From positions 1 through 6,284 of the forward strand of contig CAZCOB010000082.1 of the NCBI GenBank assembly GCA_964500415.1: 6,284 bases of DNA. The letters are read 5' to 3'. Below, piece by piece: positions 1 through 4,767 of this stretch. This stretch comes from JAFGPF01 sp964500415. GTDB lineage: Bacteria > Chloroflexota > Dehalococcoidia > Dehalococcoidales > RBG-16-60-22. The notes beneath the pieces were generated by a model. That model was not told where the DNA came from, did no database searches, and worked only from the letters and a program-made list of their open reading frames with translations. A program made the translations under genes and the position numbers. The first letter of the stretch is position 1. The number at the start of each line of letters is the position of its first letter.

Positions 1-127
1 TTAACATTCCCTCTTTTTTGGCCTTATTCAGGCATTCCTGGGCTAGAGCAATAATATCGGGGTGTGATTCGGAGTGACCCACGTAGCCGCCGATGTCAGC
101 TTTAATGACGCTCAGTGTAACCTTCAT
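1..127 (-). CDS. fbp: fructose-1,6-bisphosphate aldolase/phosphatase, N-terminal part (runs off left edge)
   Basis: Only the first 42 codons are present; the gene continues beyond the left edge. The visible N-terminus (MKVTLSVIKADIGGYVGHS, then ESHPDII) closely matches the start of the archaeal-type (class V) bifunctional enzyme. That enzyme condenses the two triose phosphates to fructose-1,6-bisphosphate and dephosphorylates it to fructose-6-phosphate, making gluconeogenesis one-directional. D11 and H18 fall where the family has Mg-binding Asp and His residues close to its N-terminus. The ATG at 125-127 has a strong ribosome binding site, GGAGGT (132-137 on this strand), 4 nt upstream. It begins 15 nt after the cobO stop codon, so it is probably the distal gene of that transcript. 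The family is known from archaea and some deep-branching or anaerobic bacteria. Identification rests on a short but very characteristic segment; the remaining roughly 320 or more residues were not seen. Confidence 0.85.
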   Translation of the reverse strand, partial: MKVTLSVIKADIGGYVGHSESHPDIIALAQECLNKAKKEGML

Positions 128-142
128 AATTACCTCCGTTTA

Positions 143-676
143 TTAGTATTCGATTCCTTTGCGTGCTTTGATGCCTTTATCGAAGGGGTGCTTGATTTTT
201 ACCATCTCGGTTACCAGGTCGGCCATCTCAATTAGTTTGTTATCGGCGTAGCGACCGGTAAGAATGAGCTCTACCTGGGGAGGTTTGTCTTTGATGAGTT
301 TAATGACTTCTTCAGGTTCTATGAGGTGATATTCCAGGGCTACGTTAACTTCGTCCAGCACCACCAGGTTGTAGCTGCTGCTGAGCATGGCCTCTCTGGC
401 CGCAGCCAGGGCCGATATTGCCTGCTCTTTTTCTTCCGGCTTGATATGCAGCGGGTCGGTAAACTGCCGGAAGCCGGACTTGAATATCTTAACGTTGGGG
501 AGTTTGGTCAGGGAACTGAATTCACCATATTCGTAATCGCCCTTCATGAAGAAAACAATGAAAATTTTTAAGCCGTGCCCGGCAGCCCTGAGTATGGTGC
601 CCAGTGCTGCCGTCGTCTTGCCCTTGCCGTTGCCGGTAAAAATCTGGACCAGACCCTTTCCGTTTCTGCTGGTCAA
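143..676 (-). CDS. cobO: cob(I)alamin/corrinoid adenosyltransferase, CobA/CobO/BtuR family
   Basis: This 177-residue cytoplasmic enzyme transfers the adenosyl group of ATP to reduced cobalt in corrinoids, in adenosylcobalamin synthesis or salvage. Residues 15-22 (GNGKGKTT) are the P-loop variant typical of this family. LVVLDEVN (104-111) is the Walker B-like strand, and LTGRYA (139-144) and the C-terminal block MADLVTEM...KHPF...GIKAR.GIEY (151-177) are family signatures. Length is normal (about 170-200 aa). The start is TTG at 674-676: a stop codon closes the frame four codons upstream and no ATG or GTG fits. AAGGGG (682-687 on this strand) lies 5 nt before the TTG. The start overlaps the stop codon of a 38-codon upstream ORF (TTGA), which suggests translational coupling. 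fbp follows after 15 nt. No cobalamin riboswitch is visible upstream. Confidence 0.93.
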   Translation of the reverse strand: MTSRNGKGLVQIFTGNGKGKTTAALGTILRAAGHGLKIFIVFFMKGDYEYGEFSSLTKLPNVKIFKSGFRQFTDPLHIKPEEKEQAISALAAAREAMLSSSYNLVVLDEVNVALEYHLIEPEEVIKLIKDKPPQVELILTGRYADNKLIEMADLVTEMVKIKHPFDKGIKARKGIEY

Positions 677-789
677 TGAAGCCCCTTATCGTACCGGTAC
701 TTTGACATTTTGATTATCGGCCCTGTGTAATTTTGTTTTTCTTTGCAGATAAACCCGGAAACAAACTCTGCAAGGTGTTCAGGCGTCAT
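673..789 (-). CDS. possible small protein (38 aa) translationally coupled to cobO
   Basis: An open frame of 38 codons runs from ATG (787-789) to TGA (673-675). It starts MTPEHLAEFVSGF and ends KYRYDKGLH. I do not recognise it. It fills almost exactly the space between the leader promoter (810-838) and cobO, and its TGA overlaps the cobO TTG by two bases (TTGA), the classic coupling arrangement. The cobO ribosome binding site sits inside codons 35-36. The protein has one Cys (15), is Lys/Tyr-rich in its C-terminal half and has no membrane segment. Against it, its own ribosome binding site is poor: TGAGGT (791-796) ends only 1 nt before the ATG, and the mRNA leader would be only about 13 nt. 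It could be a real small protein, a leader ORF that delivers ribosomes to cobO, or chance. Confidence 0.45.
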   Translation of the reverse strand: MTPEHLAEFVSGFICKEKQNYTGPIIKMSKYRYDKGLH

Positions 790-809
790 AACCTCACATG
801 TGTTCCTTT

Positions 810-838
810 AGTTTAGCAACATGCAGACTAAATGTCAA
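810..838 (-). promoter_or_regulatory. sigma-70-type promoter for the small ORF-cobO-fbp transcript
   Basis: On the minus strand, a perfect -35 TTGACA (833-838) is followed by a 17-bp spacer and a -10 TAAACT (810-815). Transcription would start near 803, just before the 38-codon ORF. The -35 lies 16 bp beyond the plsY stop codon, so cobO has its own promoter, although no terminator separates it from plsY and read-through is possible. Confidence 0.7.
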
Positions 839-853
839 TCAGCAGGGGCATTT

Positions 854-1423
854 TTAAGCTTGTCGCATGGCTTTTGGCCGCGTCCTGAAGAAGGTGGTAA
901 TTCCCGTGAGGGCGGGAAGTGCTATGCCATAGGCGATGAGCACCCCCGGTGCCTTGAGCCACCAGTCCACGAGAGGCAACGCGATGAAAAGGAAGGCCAT
1001 AGACGGGGTAACATTCCTTTTGACAACAAGAATGATTAATGTGGGTAAGGCTAGTATGAGCATCGGTAGAGTTACCAGAACCAATAATATACCTATGGTA
1101 GTACTCACTCCCCGCCCACCCCGGAAGCCGAGGAAGACCGGCCAGTTATGCCCGATGACGGCCGCCAGGCCGGTGAACAGTACGACCAACTGAGGTAAAT
1201 TAGCTGCCTGAGCGATGAGAACGGCCCCCGCACCCTTGGCTGCATCGATGATGCCTACGATTATGCCTGCCCTCATCCCTAACTCGCGATAGGCATTGGC
1301 AGCACCGGCGTTTTCATCGCCCATCTGGCGGATATCCCGGCCTTTCAGGATACGCCCGGTGAGATAAGCCGTCGGTATTGAACCAAGGATGTAACCTATC
1401 AAAATTACCAGCCAGGGAGGCAT
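854..1423 (-). CDS. plsY: PlsY-like glycerol-3-phosphate acyltransferase, membrane protein
   Basis: PlsY transfers an acyl group from acyl phosphate to glycerol-3-phosphate at the cytoplasmic membrane, the first step of phospholipid synthesis. This 189-residue protein is mostly hydrophobic segments and shows the family blocks in order: GSIPTAYLTGR (14-24), DIRQMGDENAGAANAYRELG (30-49) and GHNWPVFLGFRGGRGVSTTIG (91-111, key residues H92, G102, G103, G105). The second block departs from the usual GSGNxGATN form: the loop reads GDEN and AAN, so substrate preference may differ. The start chosen is ATG 1421-1423, with AAAGGAG (1430-1436) 6 nt upstream. A 15-codon N-terminal extension is open but would be a translation of the tRNA-Leu gene, so it is rejected. 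The gene begins 15 nt after tRNA-Leu and appears to share its promoter. Several PlsY paralogues are common in Chloroflexota, so the main housekeeping copy may lie elsewhere. Confidence 0.88.
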   Translation of the reverse strand: MPPWLVILIGYILGSIPTAYLTGRILKGRDIRQMGDENAGAANAYRELGMRAGIIVGIIDAAKGAGAVLIAQAANLPQLVVLFTGLAAVIGHNWPVFLGFRGGRGVSTTIGILLVLVTLPMLILALPTLIILVVKRNVTPSMAFLFIALPLVDWWLKAPGVLIAYGIALPALTGITTFFRTRPKAMRQA

Positions 1424-1438
1424 GTTATACTCCTTTAT

Positions 1439-1522
<84 letters not shown>

Positions 1523-1534
1523 ATGTCCAGAGTA

Positions 1535-1563
1535 ATTGTAGGGGGTGGCGTGGAGGGTGTCAA
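1535..1563 (-). promoter_or_regulatory. near-consensus promoter for tRNA-Leu and plsY
   Basis: On the minus strand, -35 TTGACA (1558-1563, perfect) is followed by a C-rich 17-bp spacer and -10 TACAAT (1535-1540, 5 of 6). The -10 ends 12 bp before the first tRNA base, so the start point would be near 1528 with a very short 5' leader. It is divergent from the dinB-like gene's promoter. Confidence 0.8.
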
Positions 1564-1590
1564 GGTAAGTCCCGAAAATCTGATTGAAAT

Positions 1591-1618
1591 TTGTTAGACT
1601 CTCTGCCTAAAATATAAT
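1591..1618 (+). promoter_or_regulatory. probable promoter for the DinB-like gene
   Basis: A perfect -10 TATAAT (1613-1618) lies 16 bp after a weaker -35 TTGTTA (1591-1596, 4 of 6). The start point would be near 1625, giving a leader of about 60 nt. That leader contains a 6-bp inverted repeat, ACCATC (1637-1642) and GATGGT (1664-1669), ending just before the ribosome binding site. Confidence 0.55.
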
Positions 1619-1686
1619 ATCTTGCTGCGAAGCGATACCATCTACGCGAATCGTTATCACTATGATGGTTTGAAAGGAGGAATCTT

Positions 1687-2208
1687 GTGGAGACACATGA
1701 ATTTTTATCTGGTGCTTACGGGAGTATATTAAGGACGCTGGAATACACCTTGAAAGACCTTTCTGCGGAGGATTTGAACTGGCAGCCCAAACCCGATTGC
1801 AATAGTATCGGCTGGCTGGTGTGGCACCTGACACGCTGGCAGGATGTGCAAATCTCTCAATTCATGGGCGAGGAACAATTGTGGATAAAAGGCGCATGGC
1901 ATAAGAAGTTCGGACGGCCTGCTAATCCTGAAGACGCAGGGATGGGGGATAAGCCGGCAGACCTGGCCACGTTTATCTCTCCCGACGCCGATACACTGCT
2001 CGGGTACCACAGGGCGGTGCTGAAGAGGTCGCAGAAATTTTTCCCAACCCTGAAAAAAACCGACCTGGATAAAGTGGTTGAAGGGACACCTTTCAAGCCG
2101 CCCCCAACGCGCGGGATGATGCTCATCGTTACTTTAAGCGATGGCCTCCAGCACGCCGGTCAGGCCGCTTATATCCGGGGTCTACGCCAGGGCTTCGGCT
2201 GGCATTAA
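1687..2208 (+). CDS. DinB/YfiT-superfamily putative metal-dependent protein
   Basis: A 173-residue cytoplasmic protein of the DinB-like four-helix bundle superfamily, which includes thiol-dependent transferases and many uncharacterised proteins. Evidence is the helix-1 pattern (FLSGAYGSILRTLEYTLKDL), the 'WQPKPDCNSIGWLVWHLTRW' block with metal-ligand candidate H47, and the C-terminal 'SDGLQHAGQAAYIRGLR' block with H156. The common HxxxH arrangement here reads DxxxH (D152, H156), so the metal site, if kept, would use an Asp. The start is GTG 1687-1689, preceded by AAAGGAGG (1673-1680) with 6-nt spacing, a very strong site. It is a single gene with its own promoter, divergent from tRNA-Leu. Substrate and physiological role cannot be read from sequence. 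It should not be confused with DNA polymerase IV, which shares the name DinB. Confidence 0.82.
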   Translation: METHEFLSGAYGSILRTLEYTLKDLSAEDLNWQPKPDCNSIGWLVWHLTRWQDVQISQFMGEEQLWIKGAWHKKFGRPANPEDAGMGDKPADLATFISPDADTLLGYHRAVLKRSQKFFPTLKKTDLDKVVEGTPFKPPPTRGMMLIVTLSDGLQHAGQAAYIRGLRQGFGWH

Positions 2209-2250
2209 CGTCTGCCGGAACGTGCGTCTTTTAGCTAATGAACTGGATAA

Positions 2251-2290
2251 AATACCGATGAAGGTATTGACAAATACTCCATTTAGTATT
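2251..2290. promoter_or_regulatory. tandem operator-like dyads over the promoter of the SH3-like gene
   Basis: Two perfect 6-bp inverted repeats with the same geometry lie in tandem. The first is AATACC-N6-GGTATT (2251-2268) and the second is AATACT-N6-AGTATT (2273-2290), separated by GACA. The half-sites differ only at the innermost base. The centres are 22 bp apart, about two helical turns, so dimers bound to both would lie on the same DNA face. The first overlaps the -35 and the second fills the spacer and touches the -10. This looks like a repressor operator pair; the regulator is unknown. Confidence 0.6.
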
Positions 2291-2295
2291 ATTAT
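2267..2295 (+). promoter_or_regulatory. strong promoter for the small SH3-like gene
   Basis: A perfect -35 TTGACA (2267-2272), 17-bp spacer and -10 TATTAT (2290-2295, 5 of 6). The expected start point is 2301-2303, only 5-7 nt before the ATG at 2308. Confidence 0.75.
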
Positions 2296-2307
2296 TCGCA
2301 ATTGACG

Positions 2308-2559
2308 ATGCAGGACAGTAATGCGAGTCCCAAATACATAATAGGGCAAAGGGTTATCATTCAGCCCGTCAGTGAGCAGAACCTGACGCAGCGCGAAAAT
2401 GATATAAGCCTGTTTGCGGGGCAGGTCGGGGAGGTGTGCGATTACTTCTGGATGAATCCGCCGAGTGGCAAGGTATTTTATATCTATAACGTACGTGTGG
2501 GTGTGAATAAGAAGGAGATAGTCGTTTACGAAGATGAAATAGAGCCCTGTTTATCGTAA
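2308..2559 (+). CDS. small SH3-barrel-like protein of unknown function
   Basis: This 83-residue protein is soluble, with no signal peptide or membrane segment. I do not recognise a named family. The pattern is typical of a small SH3-like beta barrel: a strand-turn opening (IIGQRVIIQPV, 11-21), a central glycine turn (FAGQVGEVCDYFW, 36-48), a hairpin (GKVFYIYNVRV, 54-64), and a closing 'VVYEDEIEPC' (72-81). This resembles small adaptor or nucleic-acid-binding SH3/KOW-like domains, but no function follows. ATG 2308 is chosen over an in-frame TTG at 2302. Neither start has a Shine-Dalgarno sequence, and the promoter places the transcript end almost at the start codon, so translation may be essentially leaderless. 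The gene is monocistronic, with two operator-like dyads in front and a strong terminator behind. Confidence 0.75.
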   Translation: MQDSNASPKYIIGQRVIIQPVSEQNLTQRENDISLFAGQVGEVCDYFWMNPPSGKVFYIYNVRVGVNKKEIVVYEDEIEPCLS

Positions 2560-2583
2560 GGAGCGGCGAAGGGTAAAGAAGCG

Positions 2584-2614
2584 CGGGTTGCCGGAGATGA
2601 GGCAGCCCGTTTTT
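2584..2614 (+). terminator. rho-independent terminator of the SH3-like gene
   Basis: A 9-bp stem CGGGTTGCC (2584-2592) / GGCAGCCCG (2601-2609), with one G-U pair and an 8-nt loop, is followed directly by TTTTT (2610-2614). It begins 24 nt after the stop codon. It also lies about 20 nt downstream of tRNA-Cys on the opposite strand, where the hairpin could help stop convergent transcription, although the T-run there is poor. Confidence 0.9.
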
Positions 2615-2630
2615 ATTTGGGGAGTGAAAC

Positions 2631-2706
2631 TGGAGGCGACGGGCGGATTCGAACCGCCGAATAGGGGTTTTGCAGACCCCCGCCTTAACCACTTGGCCAC
2701 GTCGCC
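2631..2706 (-). tRNA. tRNA-Cys(GCA), CCA encoded
   Basis: A complete 76-nt cloverleaf. The acceptor GGCGACG pairs with CGTCGCC; the discriminator is U, as usual for cysteine; CCA (2631-2633) is encoded. Anticodon stem GGGGT/ACCCC holds loop CTGCAAA, giving anticodon GCA. The T arm GGCGG-TTCGAAT-CCGCC and D arm GCC/GGC pair fully. Confidence 0.97.
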
Positions 2707-2720
2707 GGGTTACGCCCTCT

Positions 2721-2749
2721 ATTCTAAGCTAAAATCTTAAATGATGCAA
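2721..2749 (-). promoter_or_regulatory. possible promoter for tRNA-Cys
   Basis: On the minus strand, -10 TAGAAT (2721-2726, 5 of 6) lies 17 bp from a poor -35 TTGCAT (2744-2749, 3 of 6). The gap between the DUF6504-like stop codon (2758) and the tRNA is only 51 bp, so the tRNA may instead, or also, be transcribed from the upstream gene. Confidence 0.4.
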
Positions 2750-2757
2750 TATTTGGC

Positions 2758-3054
2758 TTAAAGGCGCCGGCTGAGAAACCATTGCTTTAGTTCGGGGTGT
2801 TCGAGCTTGGTGCCGCGGTCGTAGTAGATTTCATAAATTTCGCCTTCGGTGGTTTTGACGCGGTAGTAGTTGCGGTGGCGGCGGTGATACCATTTTTTGC
2901 GTTTGAGTGGCTGATTGCCGTAGCCGTGGTCGGGCCAGGACTCCAGGACTTCCGCGATGACGTACTGGCGGTCGTCGAGGCGGAAGGAGAGGGGGACTTT
3001 GATGTCCCCGCCGGTGGTGACCTCTATCTGGCGGGCGAAAAAGTGTTCCGACAT
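2758..3054 (-). CDS. small DUF6504-like protein of unknown function
   Basis: A 98-residue soluble protein. The pattern 'RQIEVTTGGDIKVPLSFRLD', then 'RQYVIAEVLESW', then 'RNYYRV', 'GEIYEIYYDR' and 'WFLSRR' resembles the small DUF6504 family, remembered from many actinobacteria and some Chloroflexota, whose function is unknown to me. The assignment is from memory of the pattern, not a search. The fold looks all-beta, with a strongly basic loop (residues 51-61, KRKKWYHRRHR) that could contact nucleic acid. The ATG (3052-3054) is the only start: a stop lies two codons upstream. GGAGG (3068-3072) is 13 nt upstream, longer than ideal. tRNA-Cys follows 51 bp downstream on the same strand. Confidence 0.75.
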   Translation of the reverse strand: MSEHFFARQIEVTTGGDIKVPLSFRLDDRQYVIAEVLESWPDHGYGNQPLKRKKWYHRRHRNYYRVKTTEGEIYEIYYDRGTKLEHPELKQWFLSRRL

Positions 3055-3078
3055 GGTGTTTTATGTGCCTCCGCGATA

Positions 3079-3107
3079 ATGCTAGCGGGAATAGGTGTAA
3101 GTGTCAA
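3079..3107 (-). promoter_or_regulatory. promoter for the DUF6504-like gene
   Basis: On the minus strand, a perfect -35 TTGACA (3102-3107) is followed by a 17-bp spacer and a weaker -10 TAGCAT (3079-3084, 4 of 6). The start point would be near 3072, close to the GGAGG. It is divergent from purM. Confidence 0.5.
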
Positions 3108-3108
3108 T

Positions 3109-3163
3109 GTGGGGGATTTTTTATACCCCACCCCCAAGATTCTTCGCAACGCTCAGAATAACA
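3109..3163. repeat. dispersed REP-like repeat with adjoining G/C-tract hairpin
   Basis: Positions 3136-3163 carry AAGATTCTTCGC, AACGCTCAGAAT and AACA. On the other strand this is the widespread 'TTCTGAGCG...GCGAAGAATCT' repeat type, which in the open frame translates as VILSVAKNL, close to the familiar VILSEAKNL signature of such repeats. ATTCT and AGAAT form its outer inverted arms. Next to it, GTGGGG (3109-3114) and CCCCAC (3126-3131) can pair around an A/T-rich loop. The element occupies the divergent purM/DUF6504 intergenic space and is noncoding. Copy number cannot be judged from one window. Confidence 0.6.
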
Positions 3164-3181
3164 GGGTAGAGATATTTACCA

Positions 3182-3211
3182 TTTACAGCCTACCCCCCTT
3201 TTTGGTAATCT
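3182..3211 (+). promoter_or_regulatory. weak candidate promoter for the purM operon
   Basis: TTTACA (3182-3187, 5 of 6) lies 18 bp from TAATCT (3206-3211, only 3 of 6). It overlaps a 6-bp inverted repeat, TTACCA (3176-3181) / TGGTAA (3203-3208), that could be an operator or chance. No purine riboswitch is visible in the remaining leader. Confidence 0.3.
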
Positions 3212-3248
3212 AAGACGTAAGGTTATTCCATCCCCAGGAGGTGACGCT

Positions 3249-4259
3249 ATGCCAGACGCCTATGCCAGAGCCGGTGTCGATATTGCTGCCAAGGATAAAG
3301 CCATAGAGCGAATAAGCAGATTGGCAAAGTCCACGCTTCGTCCCGAAGTTCTGAGCAGCGTGGGATTCTTTGGTGGATTGTTTGAGTTCAAGGGATATAA
3401 AAACCCGCTGCTGGTATCGAGTATCGACCAGGTAGGCACTAAAACGAAAATCACCTTTGCCCTGGAGAAGTATGATACCGTCGGTATTGACATCGTAAGT
3501 CACTGCGTGAACGACATTTTTACCTGTGGCGCCGAACCGCTTTTCTTTTTGGACTATATAGGACTCGGGAAGATGATTCCCGATAAGGTAGAAGCCATCG
3601 TCAAGGGATTGGCACAGGCATGTCGCGAGGTGGGCTGTGCCCTGATTGGGGGTGAAACGGGTGAGATGGCCGGGCTTTATGCCACTACCGATGACTATGA
3701 CCTGGTGGGATTCGTTATCGGAGTGGTGGAAAAAGATAAATATATGATGGGAAGCGCGATTTCCGCCGGCGATATTCTTCTCGGTATGCCATCCAACGGA
3801 CTGCATACTAATGGTTACTCTCTGGCGCGTAAAATTTTCGGCGAGACCCGGGAGGCTTTAAATAAATACTACCCCGAGCTGGGCGGGACCATCGGCGAAG
3901 CGCTCCTGAAACCACACATCTGCTACTATAACCAGCTCAAGCCGCTGCTGCCGTACGTCAGGGGCATAGCGCATATCACCGGCGGGGGACTCGTCGATAA
4001 CGTGCCGAGAGTTATCCCAGAAGGATTGATGGTGCGTTTCGACAGCAAGAAATGGGACGTGCCGCCGATTTTCCCGTTAATACAGCGCCTGGGCAAAGTC
4101 GACCGCGACGAGATGTACCACGTGTTCAATATGGGCGTCGGCATGGTGGTGGTTTGCACCCCGGAGAACGTCAGCCAGTTTGCTTCACGATTACCCGGCG
4201 CCAAGGTTATCGGGGAGGTGGTCAAACGGGCAGGCGAGGCGAGAGTAATCATCGACTAG
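3249..4259 (+). CDS. purM: phosphoribosylformylglycinamidine cyclo-ligase (AIR synthetase)
   Basis: PurM closes the imidazole ring of FGAM, using ATP, to give 5-aminoimidazole ribonucleotide, step 5 of de novo purine synthesis; it acts as a cytoplasmic dimer. The 336-residue length is normal. Family blocks appear in order: YARAGVDIAA (5-14), the glycine-rich GFFGGLFEF (39-47), SSIDQVGTKTK (57-67), DTVGIDIVSHCVNDI (76-90), GAEPLFFLDY (94-103), CALIGGETGEM (130-140), GLHTNGYSLAR (184-194), HITGGGLVDNVPRV (242-255) and MYHVFNMGVGMVV (289-301). The usual TDGVGTK reads IDQVGTK here, a mild variation that keeps the Asp and the GTK. The ATG has GGAGGT (3237-3242) 6 nt upstream. A lipoprotein gene and purH follow on the same strand with gaps of about 25 nt, suggesting one operon. 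Confidence 0.97.
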   Translation: MPDAYARAGVDIAAKDKAIERISRLAKSTLRPEVLSSVGFFGGLFEFKGYKNPLLVSSIDQVGTKTKITFALEKYDTVGIDIVSHCVNDIFTCGAEPLFFLDYIGLGKMIPDKVEAIVKGLAQACREVGCALIGGETGEMAGLYATTDDYDLVGFVIGVVEKDKYMMGSAISAGDILLGMPSNGLHTNGYSLARKIFGETREALNKYYPELGGTIGEALLKPHICYYNQLKPLLPYVRGIAHITGGGLVDNVPRVIPEGLMVRFDSKKWDVPPIFPLIQRLGKVDRDEMYHVFNMGVGMVVVCTPENVSQFASRLPGAKVIGEVVKRAGEARVIID

Positions 4260-4284
4260 AATGGGGAGTTTAAGAGGGGGTGAG

Positions 4285-4743
4285 GTGAACAGGGTTATCT
4301 GGCTGATAATGAGTCTGCTGGTGGTAGCGTCTCTCCTCGCGGGGGGCTGCGGCGGCCAGCAAGCCATCCCGCCGCTGACGGTTGTAGACGAGGAGCATAT
4401 GATTACCATAGCCCTTGGAGACCCGGAGGTATCAAAGTGGCTGGAAGAAACGGAAATATATACCGTTTACGAAAGATGGGTAGTGATAGCCTGGGAAAAG
4501 TCTAAAGCCGTGGGGTGGTACCGGATGGACTACGAGGATATTAAGGACGGCACGCCTCCTGCGGATATTACATATGTTACCGATGATGTAACTATTAACC
4601 CTGAGCTTTATTTTCATATAGGCGACCCGGCCAGGATGTTCATAAGCGTTGTCTTTGACAGCGACAGGGAGAAAATACTCAGCGTGGAACCGCAGCCCGG
4701 GCGGCCGTCGGCGGGGCCCGAACCGGCTGAAAATAACGAATAA
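4285..4743 (+). CDS. putative small lipoprotein between purM and purH
   Basis: A 152-residue protein I do not recognise. MNRVIWLIMSLLVVASLLAG, followed by GC at 21-22, is a lipoprotein signal peptide: a short basic start, a hydrophobic core and Cys22 after LAGG. The lipobox is imperfect because A, not L, stands at -3. The mature part is acidic and rich in aromatics (YTVYERWVVIAWEKSK, 59-74), with a GDP motif twice (45-47, 113-115) and a Pro-rich tail (136-148). It would be anchored outside the cytoplasmic membrane. The GTG start at 4285 follows AGGGGG (4275-4280) at 4 nt. An in-frame ATG at 4261, 1 nt after purM, has no good binding site and would add a poor charged extension. Gaps to purM and purH are 25 and 24 nt. 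No link to purine synthesis can be read from the protein. Confidence 0.75.
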   Translation: MNRVIWLIMSLLVVASLLAGGCGGQQAIPPLTVVDEEHMITIALGDPEVSKWLEETEIYTVYERWVVIAWEKSKAVGWYRMDYEDIKDGTPPADITYVTDDVTINPELYFHIGDPARMFISVVFDSDREKILSVEPQPGRPSAGPEPAENNE

Positions 4744-4767
4744 TCACGGTTAAAGGAAGGAGCCTTG

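Noticed and set aside
691..700. 10-bp perfect palindrome GTACCGGTAC near the cobO start
   Set aside because: It is loopless, lies downstream of the promoter within codons of the small ORF, and has no second copy nearby. A palindrome of this size can arise by chance.
677..809. Cobalamin riboswitch in front of cobO
   Set aside because: No B12-box-like GCCACTG on the minus strand, and the leader is too short and lacks the extended fold. The space is better explained by a 38-codon ORF.
3176..3208. TTACCA/TGGTAA inverted repeat as a purine operator
   Set aside because: Arms are only 6 bp with a 21-nt gap and a poor -10 overlaps it. I noted it under the weak promoter but would not claim a regulator site.
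2797..3213. 138-codon plus-strand open frame opposite the DUF6504-like gene
   Set aside because: Its Val/Ala/Phe-rich low-complexity translation is the antisense shadow of the minus-strand gene, and it runs through the intergenic repeat.
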